Positions 47,491 to 61,754 of a stretch of DNA of 64,000 nt are shown in pieces. Numbering within the stretch: position 1 is the first letter of the stretch; every line of letters begins with the position of its first letter. The translations under genes and the position numbers were made by a program. The stretch spans positions 213,702,965 to 213,766,964 of the forward strand of contig OX352774.1 of the NCBI GenBank assembly GCA_947095535.1, written 5' to 3'. Origin of the DNA: Poecilobothrus nobilitatus. Lineage: Eukaryota; Arthropoda; Insecta; Diptera; Dolichopodidae. The notes beneath the pieces were generated by a model. The model was not told the origin of the DNA. It saw only the letters and a program-made list of their open reading frames with translations, and searched no databases.

Positions 47491-47955
47491 ATATGCCTGA
47501 AATGTTTTGGTTAGATTTTTTTGTTTCCAAAGTAAGATGTTAATCTCCCAAAGATATACATCCTTGGTAGTGTCAAATTCTTACTGACTAAGCCCACTTC
47601 CCTCTTTTTAACCAATATAATGCGATGAAACGCGTTTTTGCTAACTCAAGAAGTAGGATTAGAAAAGATTATGACAGGGGTACGGAAATTTTCAATTAAA
47701 GGAAGAAATTACTGAATGTATTTTTGATTCTTGTCTATAAGCAATAAAATATGCCTGAATGTTTGGGTTAGATTTTTTCCCCCCTGCGGAAGATATGTAT
47801 CTTACAAAGATATATCTCCTTGGTAATGTCAGATTCTTACTGACTAAACCCATTTCACTCTTTTTAGCCAATATAATGGGATGAAATGCGTTACTGCTAA
47901 CTCAGGTAGTACGGATAGAAAAGATTATGACAGGATTAAAGGAAATGTCATGATC
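47491..47955 (+). repeat. Imperfect tandem duplication, about 258 bp period
   Basis: Copies begin at 47491 and 47749 (atatgcctga...). Shared blocks: ggttagattttt, aaagatata, ccttggta, attcttactgactaa, tatgacagg. About four-fifths identical by eye. Confidence 0.85.
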
Positions 47956-49662
47956 GCATACCTATTGACTGTGACACATTATTGTTCTTGATTGTTTTTG
48001 AAATATTATTTACTTGTCTTAGGAATAGTGTCTTGGTTCTTAATGTGTTTGGTGAATAAAAAAAAAAAGAAGTTTATCTGCATTTATATTTTTGCATCAA
48101 CATTTCTTTTAAATTTTAATTTTTTACTGCTTTTTTAACCAAATAAAATCCTTTCTAAATTATATTTTTAAAAAATTTATATTAAATTAATAATTTTCTT
48201 TTAGCATAAATACAGTCAAAATTCAGCCAATTTAATATTTATTATTTATTTATGCATATTTAATTTCAGTTTATATTAATAAAAGTAATTTAATCAAAAG
48301 CAAAATTTAATCAATTCTTAAATAAATACAATTAATTGTTGTTATAACATTAGAGACAATATTATTAAAAAAAAACGAAAAAAACGAAAAAAACAAAAAA
48401 AAACAATTTAAATATTTAATGTATTTTTGTTAATCATATCTTAATATATTTATTTTTATATTGCATAATACCTATAATTAATTTAAAATTAAAAGAATTT
48501 TTTGTTTTTTTTTTTTTTTGTTTATTTTTGTTACGAAAATTTAACATTTCTTTCATCACATTTTTAATGATAAAAAAGCTTTTTTAAAATGTACAAATTT
48601 TTTTTAGTAATAAAATTTAAAATAAAAAAAAAAAAAATAAATAAAATTTAATAAATAAATAAGATATTACAATTGTTTTAAGTGCACAACTAAATTTTAT
48701 TAAAAAAAAACAAAAAATTAAAAAAATAAATACAATTTAATTTAAGTTAAAAAAAAAAAAAAAATACATAATAATTTATTCAATAAATGAATGACTATAG
48801 AAATTATTTAGAAAAAATTTTATAAAAATATTAAAACAAAAATTAAAAAAAAAATTTATTGAAAATTTTTTAAAAATTAAATTTTCAATTTTAAGAATCT
48901 GTACAAAATAAGAGCTAAAAATATTTAATATATATATGTGTGTCTTTATATAACAAATTAGTAGCGTTTTCTGGGGGAATGAAGAATACATATAAGTTAC
49001 ATCCTATAGATATGAATTTACTAAAAAATTTAAAATATCTGATGTAATTTATAAAATATGTAACTTAATTAAAGCAATTAAATATAATTCTGAATTCTGA
49101 ATTAATTTAATTAAAGTGTCATTTTTGTTTTTTTTTTTTTATAGAATTAACTTTTAATTTATTTAGAAATGCATAGTTTTTTATTAGTTCCAGAAATTTT
49201 AACTTAATATTAAAATTCTCAAATATATTAATTAGTATGTATTTTTTTTTATTGTTTTAATTTGAAAATTTGTCAGATAATTGTTTTTTTTTTTTTTTTT
49301 CTTTTAGAATAAAACTAATCTGACACCCACATATCTATCCCCATGCACTTGTTTAATATTATTATGTATATCAAAATAAATTTTAAAAATATGATTTGTT
49401 TTTTGTATAGATTCTAAATTAGAAAAAAACAAAAAAAAAAAAGAAAAATTTAACTGCAATGTAGGAAATAAATGAAAAAGCAAAAACAAAAAACTCAAAA
49501 ACAGTAAAAATAAAATGATATTCAAGTTTAAAAAAGAATATAATAATTTTTTTAGAAGTATTATTAATAATTAATTGTAAAGATTGTAAAAATAAAAAAC
49601 AAAAACAATAAAAGTATTAAAAATAAATAATATATAGATTGAAAATTTTGTGTATATTCTTT

Positions 49663-50883
49663 TTAGCACATTTCCAAAAAAAAATTTTGAAAAAATGTGC
49701 TTATTAGTTTCACTCTGTCCTTCCGTCTGTTTACAAAACTTCTACACCGTTGAAGATAGAGAAAAAAAATTTTAACCATGGGTAGGTCTCATAAAAAAAA
49801 TAATTTTGTGGAACAACTTTTTCATGTAGCCCCATATATCTTATGTTCTGCATAAATGCATATATCTTATGTTCTGCTTAAAATTTTTTCAATCTGAAAA
49901 CGTCATTCGACAGGTATTTTTTTTAACTTTGTAAATTAATATCAAAATTATACATTTTTTTAAATTTAGTATTTAAATTTACCGTTATGTGAAAACGCCT
50001 CTAGATAGAGACTTAAAATTTTGAGGCAAGAAAGAACTTTTAGAATTAGTATAAGTTTGCTCAGAAAATTTTTTTGGACCACCCCCTGTTTATGAGCTGC
50101 TAGGGCTTAAAAATTCAAAATTTGCTATTTTTAAACACCTGTAACTTAGGAACCTGTACACATTTTACTTCTGCAAGATATAAAAATTAAAGCTACAATA
50201 ATATATTTTTACGTGTGTTAAAGGTTTATTTTAATTGTAAAGGGTTCCAAAGTTGCAGCTCTTCAAAATTGCGAAAAAGCCCCATTTTCAGATGTATACA
50301 TCTCAGGCTCTGCGTAATAGTTTTGCAATCTAAAACCGCCAGAAGATCGAAAATTTTATTATCTATATAAAACAGTATCAAAATTGTGTAATATTTTGAA
50401 ATTTACTATTTAAATTTACTGTTATGTGAAAACCGCATTTTGCATGAAATTTCTTTTTTCATAACTCCGGCACGCCTTTAGATAGGAACCTGCAATTTTG
50501 AGACAGGGAAAAATTTTAGAATTAGTATAAGTTTTCTCAGAAAATTTTTTGATAGCGCCCCCTTTTTGAGAGTTATTACGCCTCAAAAATTGAAAATTAG
50601 CTATTTTTAGACACCTGTAACTTAGGCACCTGTAAAAATTTTTCTTCGGCAAGACATGAAAATTAAAGGTTCAATAATATATTTTTACGTGTGATAACCG
50701 CTTTTCTTAGTTATATAGGATTCCGGACTTACGGCCCCTCAAAATTTCAAAAATGTCCTATTTTCATATTTTTTCTTATTACATGAAATTTTCAAATTTT
50801 TGTGCAAATCACACTTCTAAACAGTTTGTATTGAGTTTTGGAAATGCGCGATTTTAAAAACCGTTGGTTTACATTCTACCTTG
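49663..50883 (+). mobile_element. Helentron/DINE-1-like element, 1.22 kb, two core units
   Basis: Same family in the opposite orientation. TTAGCACATTTCC at the start, gtccttccgtct at 49716-49727, two core units, subterminal inverted repeat near 50836-50849, hairpin at 50858-50870, end CTACCTTG at 50883. Flanked by T on both sides. Confidence 0.78.
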
Positions 50884-51394
50884 TTTAATTTTAAAATTTG
50901 TTTCAGTTTCAATATTGAGTTTAATTAATTCTAACTTTTTACTCAACATTTCCAGATTAAATCGAATGAATATCAAATTCTAAGTAAATCAAAAAATTAG
51001 GGTGCCTTTAATGATTTAAAAATACCTTAAACGAAAAAAATATTAAATTCAATTAAATAAATTTTATAATGCCTACAGTCATAAAATTTTTGTTAAAAAA
51101 TCGACAAAATGCAAAAATCCTTTATGGTTTTTGCCACAAAAAACAAAATTGACAAAAAAAAATCATAAAAAAATATTCCACAAAAACATAAAATCCAAAA
51201 AAACATGCAGAAAAACATGTAAGCCTAAAACAATTTTATTGGTATTTATTAACTACATTATTTTCGATTTTACTTTTTGTATAACATTTGTTTGTAACAG
51301 AAAAAAAAATAGTTTTTCAATTGTCAAAAGAAAATGTCGCATTTCTATGTTGAGAAAAAAAAAATTTTGTCATTTTTTTTAAAATGATATTTTA

Positions 51395-51560
51395 AACAAT
51401 GGTGGCTGATACGAACGGGTTACAAAATCAGCCACCATTTTTTAAGAGTTTTGTTGTTGAAATGTGTATGTAACAAAAATAATTAAGAAGGAGTTGGTTA
51501 CAAAATCAGGGTTACTTTCTTTTTTCAGAATATGCATATACTCGTGTGCATATAATATAC
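51395..51560 (-). repeat. Minisatellite unit with a short hairpin
   Basis: Includes aatggtggctgat and its inverse atcagccaccatt (hairpin at about 51399-51440), then gttggttacaaaatcagggt and ttttttcagaatatgcatat. AAATCCAAA-type repeats lie just upstream (51110-51220). Confidence 0.65.
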
Positions 51561-52554
51561 ATAAGTATGTATCGAAAAATAATAATTTAATTCATGGCGC
51601 CCCTAACCAAATTGACATGACACCTTTAAAGTTTTTTAATGCCGTGTAAAACCGATGTTTCGCGTCTAAATGCAATGTAAATGTAATACAACTTAGAACA
51701 ACTTTTTCGCCGATTAAATAACAATTCAAATTCACTATCAAATTGTCAAAGATAAATTAAAAGTGTCCAGAAAATTTTAGATGCAAAAATTTTAAATAAA
51801 GGCACATCGAAGGCGGTGTACAAACTGTCATAATTCAACTGTCATAACATAATTTCAAACTGGATTTGGATCAACTTTGTAAAAAGCTTTTGTTTTACAA
51901 TTTGGATCATAATACTTTGCATCGGACGCTTTTTTTATGCAATTTGGATGTCACGGCTAGCGTCAATAGACATTGAATTATTTTCATTTTAAAAGGAGAA
52001 GTTGTATGGTAGCTAACCGATTCTGTTGCATTAACAAAACTAATTTTTATAGATGTTGTAACTCGACACCGTTTTGCAAAATTTCAGATACCTAGCTTTA
52101 ATAAACACATTAGATTTTAATATTTCCATACAAAGAAAGAAGTTGTATGACAGCTAGAAAACAGGAAGAAACTAAAGCAACATTTATTGAGACAATGAGA
52201 TTAAAAACTTTTAAACTCTCATCTTAAAAGTATTATAAGAATATCTATAATCAAAATAATTCTATATAATATGGCATATTGCTTAAGAATTCGGTCTTTA
52301 ATAGATTTTTATTTAAAGTATAATTATTTCGCCTTCCGTCGGTCATTCATAAAAGAAATATTTTATATTCGATAACAAAATAAAATACAAATATAATTAT
52401 AAAAAAAAATGGTATTTAATATAAAACAATGTAATTCTTTCACCACAAAAACACCTATAATTGAAACACTGTATTTGTGTTTCATAATTTTATACAACAG
52501 CTTTTTTTCTTTTCCTTGTCACTCCTAAAAGGAACAAATGGACATCCACTAAGT

Positions 52555-52818
52555 CATTTATTATTCATATTTGACAAAGCTTCAGTTTCTGGAATCATTA
52601 TTTCACTAAGCCGTTGATTACTCAGCTGTAGCTATTGTACAAGGCCAGGCGTTTCTTTAATTCTATGCCATCTATTATCTTACACAAGAATTATATTTTA
52701 TTATTATTTTATTACAATTTATATTATTTTTTATTAATCTATATGACCTAGCCGGGGTTTGAACCCCAGACCTTTCGTATATGAAAGGCCGGTGTCTTAA
52801 CCACTACACCATTGGATA
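52555..52818 (-). mobile_element. SINE-B, tRNA-Glu-like head, reverse copy
   Basis: Minus strand head: ccaatggtgtagtggttaag (A-box) and ggggttcaaaccccgg (B-box with intact T-stem), then an AT-rich body and a tail cagctgagtaatcaacggct. The head resembles tRNA-Glu but the T-arm runs on into SINE body. The tail motif reappears inverted at 52832-52905. Confidence 0.65.
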
Positions 52819-55696
52819 TACAACATTGATATACAACAGCTTATAACTTAGTAATCAACGGATTAATGAAATTAACGATTAAAAAAACTGAGGCTTAGTT
52901 TAATTTAAGTTTCAACCTAAACAAGGTATAAAGAAGTAAGAAAAAAATTCAGCTATTAAAATTATTATAAAATTACGATAAAACAGAAAAAGAAGTTGTT
53001 TCGTCTTAGTTCAGTTTATTGGACTTCCCTTTCAAAAAAAAATATTCAATTTTTGCTTAATTCAAAAATGCATTTTTAGAATAACTTCTACTACCTTAAT
53101 TGAACCTAAAAAATTGTAGTAATTGATTTAACTAATTAAATTCAACTTTTTCAAGTTTTTATCAATTATTCTCTCAACTCACAGATCATTTTATTAATTT
53201 TTAGTATAAAGGTTTGTGAATTTTGCGAAATAATCTAGAAATTGTCTATATAAATTGATACCTTTAAAGAACCTAATAAAATAATCGTTTTTTAATTTTA
53301 AAACCAAATTAATTAATCGGAAGTTAACAGATTATTAGAATAAAGAGTTTATTGTTTAGTTCAGACTTCACAACATTTTCTTCGATGAATTGCTGAAACT
53401 CAAAAAGGTAAACTAATGATTTGTACAGTATCCTGTAAAACGGCATAACATAGAATGCATATAAAGTTCGAATTAAACTTCTCATATATTTTTTACAAAA
53501 TATGATGTTAAAAATTTAATAAAAATGTAATATTTGTTGGTAGTTAAAAAATTGAGTAGTAAATTTTTCTTTTAATATACCAAACACTTCTTTGTGCGAT
53601 TTAAAATGGCGTTGTTGGTTAAAAATTTTTTAAATTTTAACTTTTTTACAACATTTGCAAAGTAAAAAAATGTATTATTTGTTTTTATTTTAATAAAAAA
53701 AAATGAAAATGTTTAAAATAAAAATCTTTCTCTAAAATATTTTTAACCTTTTTTTTTTTCTTAGACATTTTTATTTTTTTTTTTTGATATTATGGAAGTC
53801 ATTTTAACCTGCGATGAAAACAAAATTTTTGTATTTTGTTTTTTATTTTTTTTGTACACGGTTTTTAAATGTTCACCTGTATGTTCATATGTTGAATGTG
53901 TTGATTATGAAGATTTGTTATATTTTAGCAGATTGTTAACTGTTCTTTTTTTTTCATTTTAATGTTGAATGTTTTGTTTTATTTTTACAGGTAAATTTCG
54001 GTTGAAACGGTTAACATACATATTAAATTTTATAAAAAAAATTTTATGATATCTTTAAATTGTTATGTTAATATTCTAAAAACATGAAAATAATTTAGCA
54101 AAATAAGTACAAATGGGAAAATGTTTTTAAATGAAAAAAAAAAAAAAATAAACAAAAAATAATTTTTTAGTTAATAGTTAATAAATTATTAAAAAAAAAA
54201 AAAAACCCTAAGATATTTATAAGGAGGAGATATAGATAGGAAGGTGAAAATTATTTTATAATATTATAAATCTAAAAAAAAATGAAGTTGAGAGAATGAA
54301 AATCACTCAAAAGTTACAAAAAAGATTATAATATTTTAATAATTTTTCATAAAAATGATGTGGTGGGTGATAAAATCAAATGTAAGACTATAAAATACTT
54401 ACAAGAATATCTGAACATATGAACATGCATAAAGAAGAAAAACCAATAAAAAAAGCTATGAAATTTATGAGATCTATAACTGATTTTAATTCCTCGAGAA
54501 ATAAAATTATAATAAGAATCCAAAGTCTAATGAAATAAACATTTTTAACTAACATAAGTTATGAGTTTTAGATCTTATAGTTATATAGATACTTTCAATA
54601 ATTTCCTTGATATAGAGTAGTTGTGTCTTTAGGTATTGTATAATAAATGTTTAGATCTATGATTTATTTAATTTTAGTTAGTTTTTTCATTATTATGAAA
54701 AATATTTCTTTGAAAACTTAAAGTCAATATTAGTGTTTTAATCAATCTACAATGTCTAAGATACTCAAGGTTGTTTATTTATTTATTATAATGTCATTAA
54801 CTATTGTTATTTAAAATACCGTCGGTTTCCACAATTAAATGCTACATGTATAAGGGTAACACAGTTGTCTTTTTTAAAGTCTTTTAATAATTTTAAAACA
54901 AATCTTAAAATACATTATTGAGATTGTGTTGCTAGCCAATTTTTAAAAATGAAATTTAACATGGGCACCTATCATTTTAAGATAGGTGATAGTGATAGGT
55001 GATAGGTGATACATAATTCATAAATTTTATACATGAGTATTAACCTTGTCTTTTTTTAAATAAATTTTCCAATCAGTTTCATTGAATTTTTATAGATTAT
55101 GGAATTATGTATTCCTATTTCCTATTTATTACAGTTTAATTTAAGTAAATAAGAACAAGAGCATTTTAAAGAAAACAATTGTACTGAGAATAGACAGAGT
55201 TAGTTCAAAGCACCCTCCACTACACCATTGCCATAAAATTGAATCATTCACCTTAATTTATACCTTCTAAGGTTAAACATTTGTTCTAAAAAAAAAAACA
55301 ATTAATGTGTCTCCTCCGGAGAATTCATTTGAGAATCATTCAAATTGATTTTTCTAAATAATTTTGTGCCGTTACTCACAAAAAATTAGGAAACAAGAAA
55401 TTCAAAATTTAATATTAAAAATTCTAAAAAACCAAAACTAATTATTTTAATATTTGATCTTATAAATAAAATTCTTCTTTTCTTTATTGAATTAAAAACA
55501 ACATTTAATCATTAAGTCACCAAGCAATAATAAAATTAATTAAAATACAATAAAAAAAAAATAATAAACAACAAGAAAACGGAAATTAAAATTAATTAAA
55601 TCACTTATTATTAATAAAAAAAAAATCACTTAATAAAAATAAAAAGTAATGTATTATTATTATATTAATTGCACATCATTACCCGTTTATCTGTTT

Positions 55697-57439
55697 TTAG
55701 CACTTTTTTAAAGAAATATTTGAAAAATTTTCTTGTTAGTTTCACTCTATCAGTCCGTTCGTCAGGCTGCCCGCCTGTTTGTTTACAAAAATTTTATACC
55801 TTTTAAGATAATACAATCCAATTTTAACCATAAATAAATTAAAAAACAAGGTAGAACGACCAACGGTTTTTAAAAGCGCACATTTCAGTACATTTCAGTA
55901 AAAAACAGTACAAATTGTTTAGAATTGTGACTTGCACAAGAATTTGAAAATTTCATGTAATAAGAAAAAATATGAAAATAAGACTTTTCTTGAATTTTAA
56001 GGTACTGTAAGTCCGGAACCCTATATAACTAAGAAGACCATTAACACACGTGAAAATATATTCCTGGAACTTTAATTTTTATGTCTTGCCGAAGAAAAAG
56101 TTGTACAGGTGCTTAAGTTACAGGTGCCTAAAAATAGCAAATTATCAATTTTTCAGCCCTAATAGTTCTTAAACAAGAGGTGGTACCAAAAATATTTCTA
56201 AGGAAACATATACTATTTATAAAAATTCTTTCTTGTCTCAAAATTTGAAATTTTTATCTAAAGGCCTGCCGGAGTTATGAAAAAAGAAATTTAATGCAAA
56301 ATGTAGTTTTCACATAACGGTAAATTTAAATACTAAATTTAAAAAAATTGTATAATTTTGATATTAATTTACAAAGGTAAAATTAGCTGTCGAATGACTT
56401 TCTCAGATTGAAAAAATGTTAAGCAGAATATGAGATATACGCATTTAAAAATAGGGCTTTTTTTAAAGTTTGAAGGGCTGTAGCTCCGTAATGGATGGGA
56501 CTACATGAAAAAGTTGTTCCATAAAATTAATTCTTTTATGAGACCTACCCATGGTTTAAATTTTTTTTCTCTATCTTTAACGGTGTAGAAGTTTTGTAAA
56601 CAGACGGACGCACGGTCCAACGGACGGACAGAATGAAACTAATAAGCACATTTTTTCAAAAATTTTTTGGAAATGTGCTAAAAAATGAATATTGTAAAAT
56701 AACTTTTTTAAGTTCCCCAGCCATTACGGAGCTGCAATGCCTTAAAGTTGGAAAAAATCCCTAATGTTTTCCAATTTAGTATTTAAATTTACCGGTTTAC
56801 AAAAATAAGATTTTATAAGATTTTGCTTCCTTCATTACTCTGGAATGCTTTTAGTTTAAACCTTAATTAATAAGGTTAATAAAATTTGAAGAGAAGAAAG
56901 TTCTTTTGGAATTAGCATAATTTTAAAGGATAAATATGTATATAGGAATGATGTTTGCGAAATAAAGATTCGGAAGTTTTGTAATTATCAAGGATGAAAT
57001 GAAAAATTTAATGGAATATTTCGAAGAAAGACTTTAGCAGGTAACATTTTTAAAGTTACCTCAGATTTTTTTTTGAACCATCTTCTGTTTAAGAGCTATT
57101 AAAGGTCAAAAATTAATAAAATATTCTATTTTTAGAAACCTTTAATTTAGGCACTTATACAAATTTTTTTTGAAATAAAACGTAAATATTAAAACTCCAT
57201 AACTCCATAAATATTAAAACTCCGTTTTTACATAATATGTTGACAGCTTTTCCTAATTATAAAAGGTTTCCTTAAGTTAAAACTGAAGAAAATGTCTCTT
57301 ACTTTTACACAATTTTTCTTACATATATAATTCTAAGAAAACTTACAAACTTTGTTGCAAATCACAATTCTAAGATGTATTTTTTTTTTTTTGTGTATTT
57401 TGTGCTCTTTTAAAAACCTTTAGTTTACGTTCTTTCTGG
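55697..57439 (+). mobile_element. Older Helentron-like copy split by 55847-56681
   Basis: The left piece 55697-55846 starts TTAGCAC and has gtccgttcgtc and the GTTTACAAAA stretch. The right piece 56682-57439 resumes with the block around ccattacggagctgca and ends ttctttctgg, the eroded form of the family 3' end. The two pieces are consecutive parts of the consensus, so the middle copy is an insertion. Confidence 0.65.
55847..56681 (-). mobile_element. Helentron/DINE-1-like element, 0.84 kb, one core unit, nested
   Basis: Starts caaggtagaacg and ends aaatgtgctaa on the plus strand, with only one core unit. It sits inside an older copy of the same family in the other orientation (55697-57439). 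Confidence 0.75.
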
Positions 57440-59156
57440 TTTTCTTTAAATCCACTTTATTTATTCTTCAAATTTATGTTAAATTTGTACTAAAATTCTT
57501 TGAAAATTAAAACTTTTTTATTACATTTACATTTTAAGTATTATAGTTACTATTTACCAAAACTTCTTCTTCCAGATTTATAACTTATTATTTATTTTAT
57601 TTTTTGACTACCTTTTAAAAATTTTTGTTTTTAATAACCATTTATAAAATGAAATTATTTTAAAAATCGACTTGATATCACTTTAAAAGGGTAATTTACT
57701 CGTTTAATTCAAATGGTAGTCACTATTAACGTATTAAATTGTGTTAAAAAATAATTCATTTTAATTTTGAAGAAAAAAACAAATAATTTAATTACAAAGT
57801 AATTAAAAATAATCTAATAAAAGCGTTTTTTTTTTTTTTTTCAATTAAGAAACTTTGTTTAAATTTATAAAATGGTACCATAAAATAAAATTCAAGTTTG
57901 ATAATTAATTGTTCCCATCAAAATAGTAATTTTGTTCTAAAATGTTTTTGAAATTTTAATTATTTGTTTGTCTGTATTTATCTAAGTCCCATTTAGGCAA
58001 TTTATTTTTTTTTTTTTTGTAGATTGTTTAAGTTTAAAGCAATTAAAATCTTCAGGAAGATGAATATTGTAAATAACAGAAAATCATAAAATTTATTTTA
58101 CCAACATACTTACAATGTTAAATAATAAAGGAACTAAAAATGACTGCTATTCAATTAAGAAATTTAATTAATAAATAATAAAGTAGTCCAAATCTGATTA
58201 TGTATACTAAAAAATAGAGTAGTACTATTATATAAAAGACTTTCAACTATTTGATTTGTCGAGTATATCAAACAATAAAACTTTTATTAATTTTTTTTTC
58301 CAATAAAATTAACTAATCATAGCTTAAAACTCTATTAAACATACAATTAATACTTATGGGCATAAACAAATTTTTTGATAAAGATAATCCAATATTGAAT
58401 AAAGAGCTATAATCCAATATTGAATAAAGAAAATATTGGATATGATGAAATATTGGAAGATGATAATGTTATAATCCTATGAAGTTGGAAGATATGATGA
58501 AGTATTGAATTTAGAAAATGGCAGTAAATAGACCGAGCTCTTCAAAATTGCAGTTGATAATAATGGCAAGATGACGTTTGAGTGGAATTCTTAAGAAAAA
58601 ATACAATAACAGTTGTCACGAAAAAGTCAACAGTTAAAAAAAATGCTCTTGAGTAGTTAGAAACAGCGTAAATTACGAATTAAAATTGTAATTGTATTCT
58701 TATCGAAAGTTCATTCATCTCAATTAAAGTAGAGAAAAAAAAACAATTGACTTTTACAGACTACATTTTTTTACCAATCACATACATGAATGTAAAAAGG
58801 TAGGTATTGTTTTCACACAAAAATTTTGACCCAAGATTTTTTTCCATTACTTTGTAAAAACATGTTAATTAATTTAAGAACAGTGTTTTTGGCAGATATT
58901 TATAGAAAATTAATGGTTGATTCTTATATTATATTAACTTTCGTCAAAAAAAAATCTAAATTGTATTATATCTAAGCGATTATTTTTAATAGTAGGGTAT
59001 TTTGTACTAAATAAAAAACCGGCTTAAACTACAACTTACTCTTAATCTTGTACATCTTATCTGAATATTTTTCGTTAAACCGTGATTTTTCAAACAAATT
59101 AACTTTAATCCATATTGAAATAGTCAATTACTAAAAATTAAGATAACCAAAATTCC

Positions 59157-59515
59157 AGCCAATCGTGTAGTGGTTAAGATAACGGCCTTTCAAATGAAAG
59201 GTCTAGGGTTCAAATTACGGCTGAGTCATATAGGTTAATAAAAAATATTATAGATTTTTATTATATTATATGTAATAATTAAATAAATTAAAAATAAGTA
59301 TACATGTATGTCTTATAAATTATAATTAATATCATATTGTAATATATAATAAAATAATAATAAAACATAGTTCTTGTATAAGATGATAAATGGCGTAGAA
59401 AAAAAATAAGACGCGCATCATACTACCATAGTCTTGTACTACAGCTACAGGCGAGTAATCAATGGCTTAGTGAAATTAATAATTCGCGAAACTGAAGCTT
59501 AGTCAAATATGAATA
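59157..59515 (+). mobile_element. SINE-B, tRNA-headed, forward copy
   Basis: Head ccaatcgtgtagtggttaag, B-box agggttcaaattac, an expanded AT-rich body, then gagtaatcaatggcttagtg and cgaaactgaagcttagtc, matching the 52.6 kb copy in order. Confidence 0.65.
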
Positions 59516-59841
59516 AAAATTTAAATAGTGATATATACATTATTTTTGCATTAGCCTCCTAATCTCAAATGACGGAAATAAAATTTTATTTACGAACAAA
59601 TGAGGTATAAGGAAAATATTTTTAATATACCACAATCACTCTACAGACTACAGTAACTTATTGACCTTAGTCCAAGTAAATGATAACTAAATAAGTTAGT
59701 GATAATTCTCAAAATGATGAATTAATTTATGCTTGTACTAAGCGATATGTTAGTACGAAAAAATAAATCTTAGTATTTTTCCTTCCATTAGACATTTTAT
59801 TCTAATTATATACATGTATTAGAATTTAAAAAAAAATCTTA

Positions 59842-60030
59842 GCGGCCTCGGTGGCCTAGTGGGTAAGAGCGTATAAAATACGCTGTAAAAACCGAGGGAG
59901 TGTAGGTTTGAATCCCACACACGTCTTAAGAGTTATTACCCCTTACGACATTTACAGCCACGCCTGAACAGGAAAGCTGTGTAATTTCCTGCCCACCACA
60001 TTTATGTGGCAGAGAAATGCATTAAATAAA
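59842..60030 (+). mobile_element. SINE-A, tRNA-headed, most complete copy
   Basis: gcggcctcggtggcctagtg carries an RNA polymerase III A-box, aggtttgaatccc the B-box. The body follows (agagttattaccccttacga) and the end ggcagagaaatgcattaaat. About 190 bp. Confidence 0.8.
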
Positions 60031-61754
60031 AAAATCTTAATTTACTTTTTTATCATTCTTTTATTTATAATCAAAGTATTTTTTGAATTTTAATTAAAAT
60101 AAAAATTTAATTTAATTTTGCAAAACAAATCACAATAGTAATTACCTACAAATGTCAATATATGGTTTGTGTCTCCAATGTCTTATACCCAGAACAAAAA
60201 TTATACATATATATACATATATATATAATTGCCTTTCATAATAATCAATACTATTTAATCAACATATATTTAATTATAACTATTCGACATTGCTACTCTT
60301 TCGTTTTACTATGCTCTCTTAATAAACTTATACTATTCTACTGTTTCTACATATACTCCGACTCTCTTAAAAAGGGTTTCCTTCCCATTTTTTACTTTAA
60401 AAGAAACTTATATTTTAAATAAATTCTATTTTTGAAGGAGTATAGACTGCGTTATCTAATGTTTTATGCTTTAAATAATGAAGGCCTACATCCGAAAGGA
60501 AAAGGCCCATTAACTTGTTATTATCATTCATGGGAATAATGATGTAAAATATCTATCTATCTAGTTTTAAATAATGGAATAGAAACCGAAATTTAATAAC
60601 TCCGAATTTTTAAAAACATAATACCATCTTTAGAATCAACTTTACAACAATTCTTTAAATTAAATTTATGGAATTTATTATAGTAATGTTGGTCCATTTT
60701 TCTATTTAAATAATAAGATTTTGTAATACATAAAACCATTTCATCTACAATTACTGCGTAGTAAAGTAAAGTAAAATTATTAAATAAATAAAGATGCTCT
60801 CCATATTTAATCGTTTATTTTATTTACCGACAATTTTTTTTTTAAATGGAGTAACAAAAACATGTAACGTGTAAATATTTAACCCATTTGATGTTTCCTA
60901 TACAATAGAATTAATATTTAACAATACTTCTCTTATAACTTATCTTGATGAAACGTACAACCTGTACAAAAAAAATGCAACAATCAAACTGAATCAAGTT
61001 GAATCAAATTGATTAAGAAAACAAAAAATCAATACTTCTATTAATTAAATTGTAAATACCCTTTTAAATTTCAAATTCCAAAAATATTATAAGAAAAACT
61101 TTTAAAGGATGTCATCGATTATTATTTTATTTTATTAGTTACATTTTATTTTGCTCTAAATTCGTTTCAGGGTTTTTTTTTCAATTTCAAGAGCAAGTTT
61201 TTTTTTTTTACTTCAATAAAGTAAAATGTATGATACCCAACGGTATATTTACCGTTTAATTGTCGTTATATTTTCCCTTTTTTGAAATAAAATATTTTAT
61301 GATATTGATTTTTGTTTTTTGTTTAACATTTTCAATATTAGAATGAATGAAATAATTATTTTATTGTAATTTACTACATATTTTGTTGTATTGTATTGAA
61401 AGAGGAAGTGTTGACCTAAAGGAAAAGAATATTTTCAACTGAAAATATTTAAAAAAAAACAATTATGAATTAAATACTTAATAAACGCGTAACAAAATAA
61501 ACGGAGTGAAAAAAGAACGTATCTTTCACCAATATAGAAAACTACAGCAGTGAATAGAGCGGATTCTTAAGAATTCTAGATGTCGATGATATTGACAAAA
61601 TATGGCGTTTAAATGGAAGAGATGTATTTGCTCAATCAGGTGCAACACATCAATTAAGAATTAATTACATCTTAATTAGTGAAAAAACGCTTAACTTTTA
61701 CAGGATATCAATTTTTTTTTTAAATTTAGTTTTATAAATAAAGCTTAATATAAA

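Noticed and set aside
52744..52818. Possible functional tRNA-Glu gene on the minus strand
   Set aside because: A- and B-boxes and the T-stem are good, but acceptor-stem pairing is poor, the sequence continues into a shared SINE body, and a sister copy exists at 59157.
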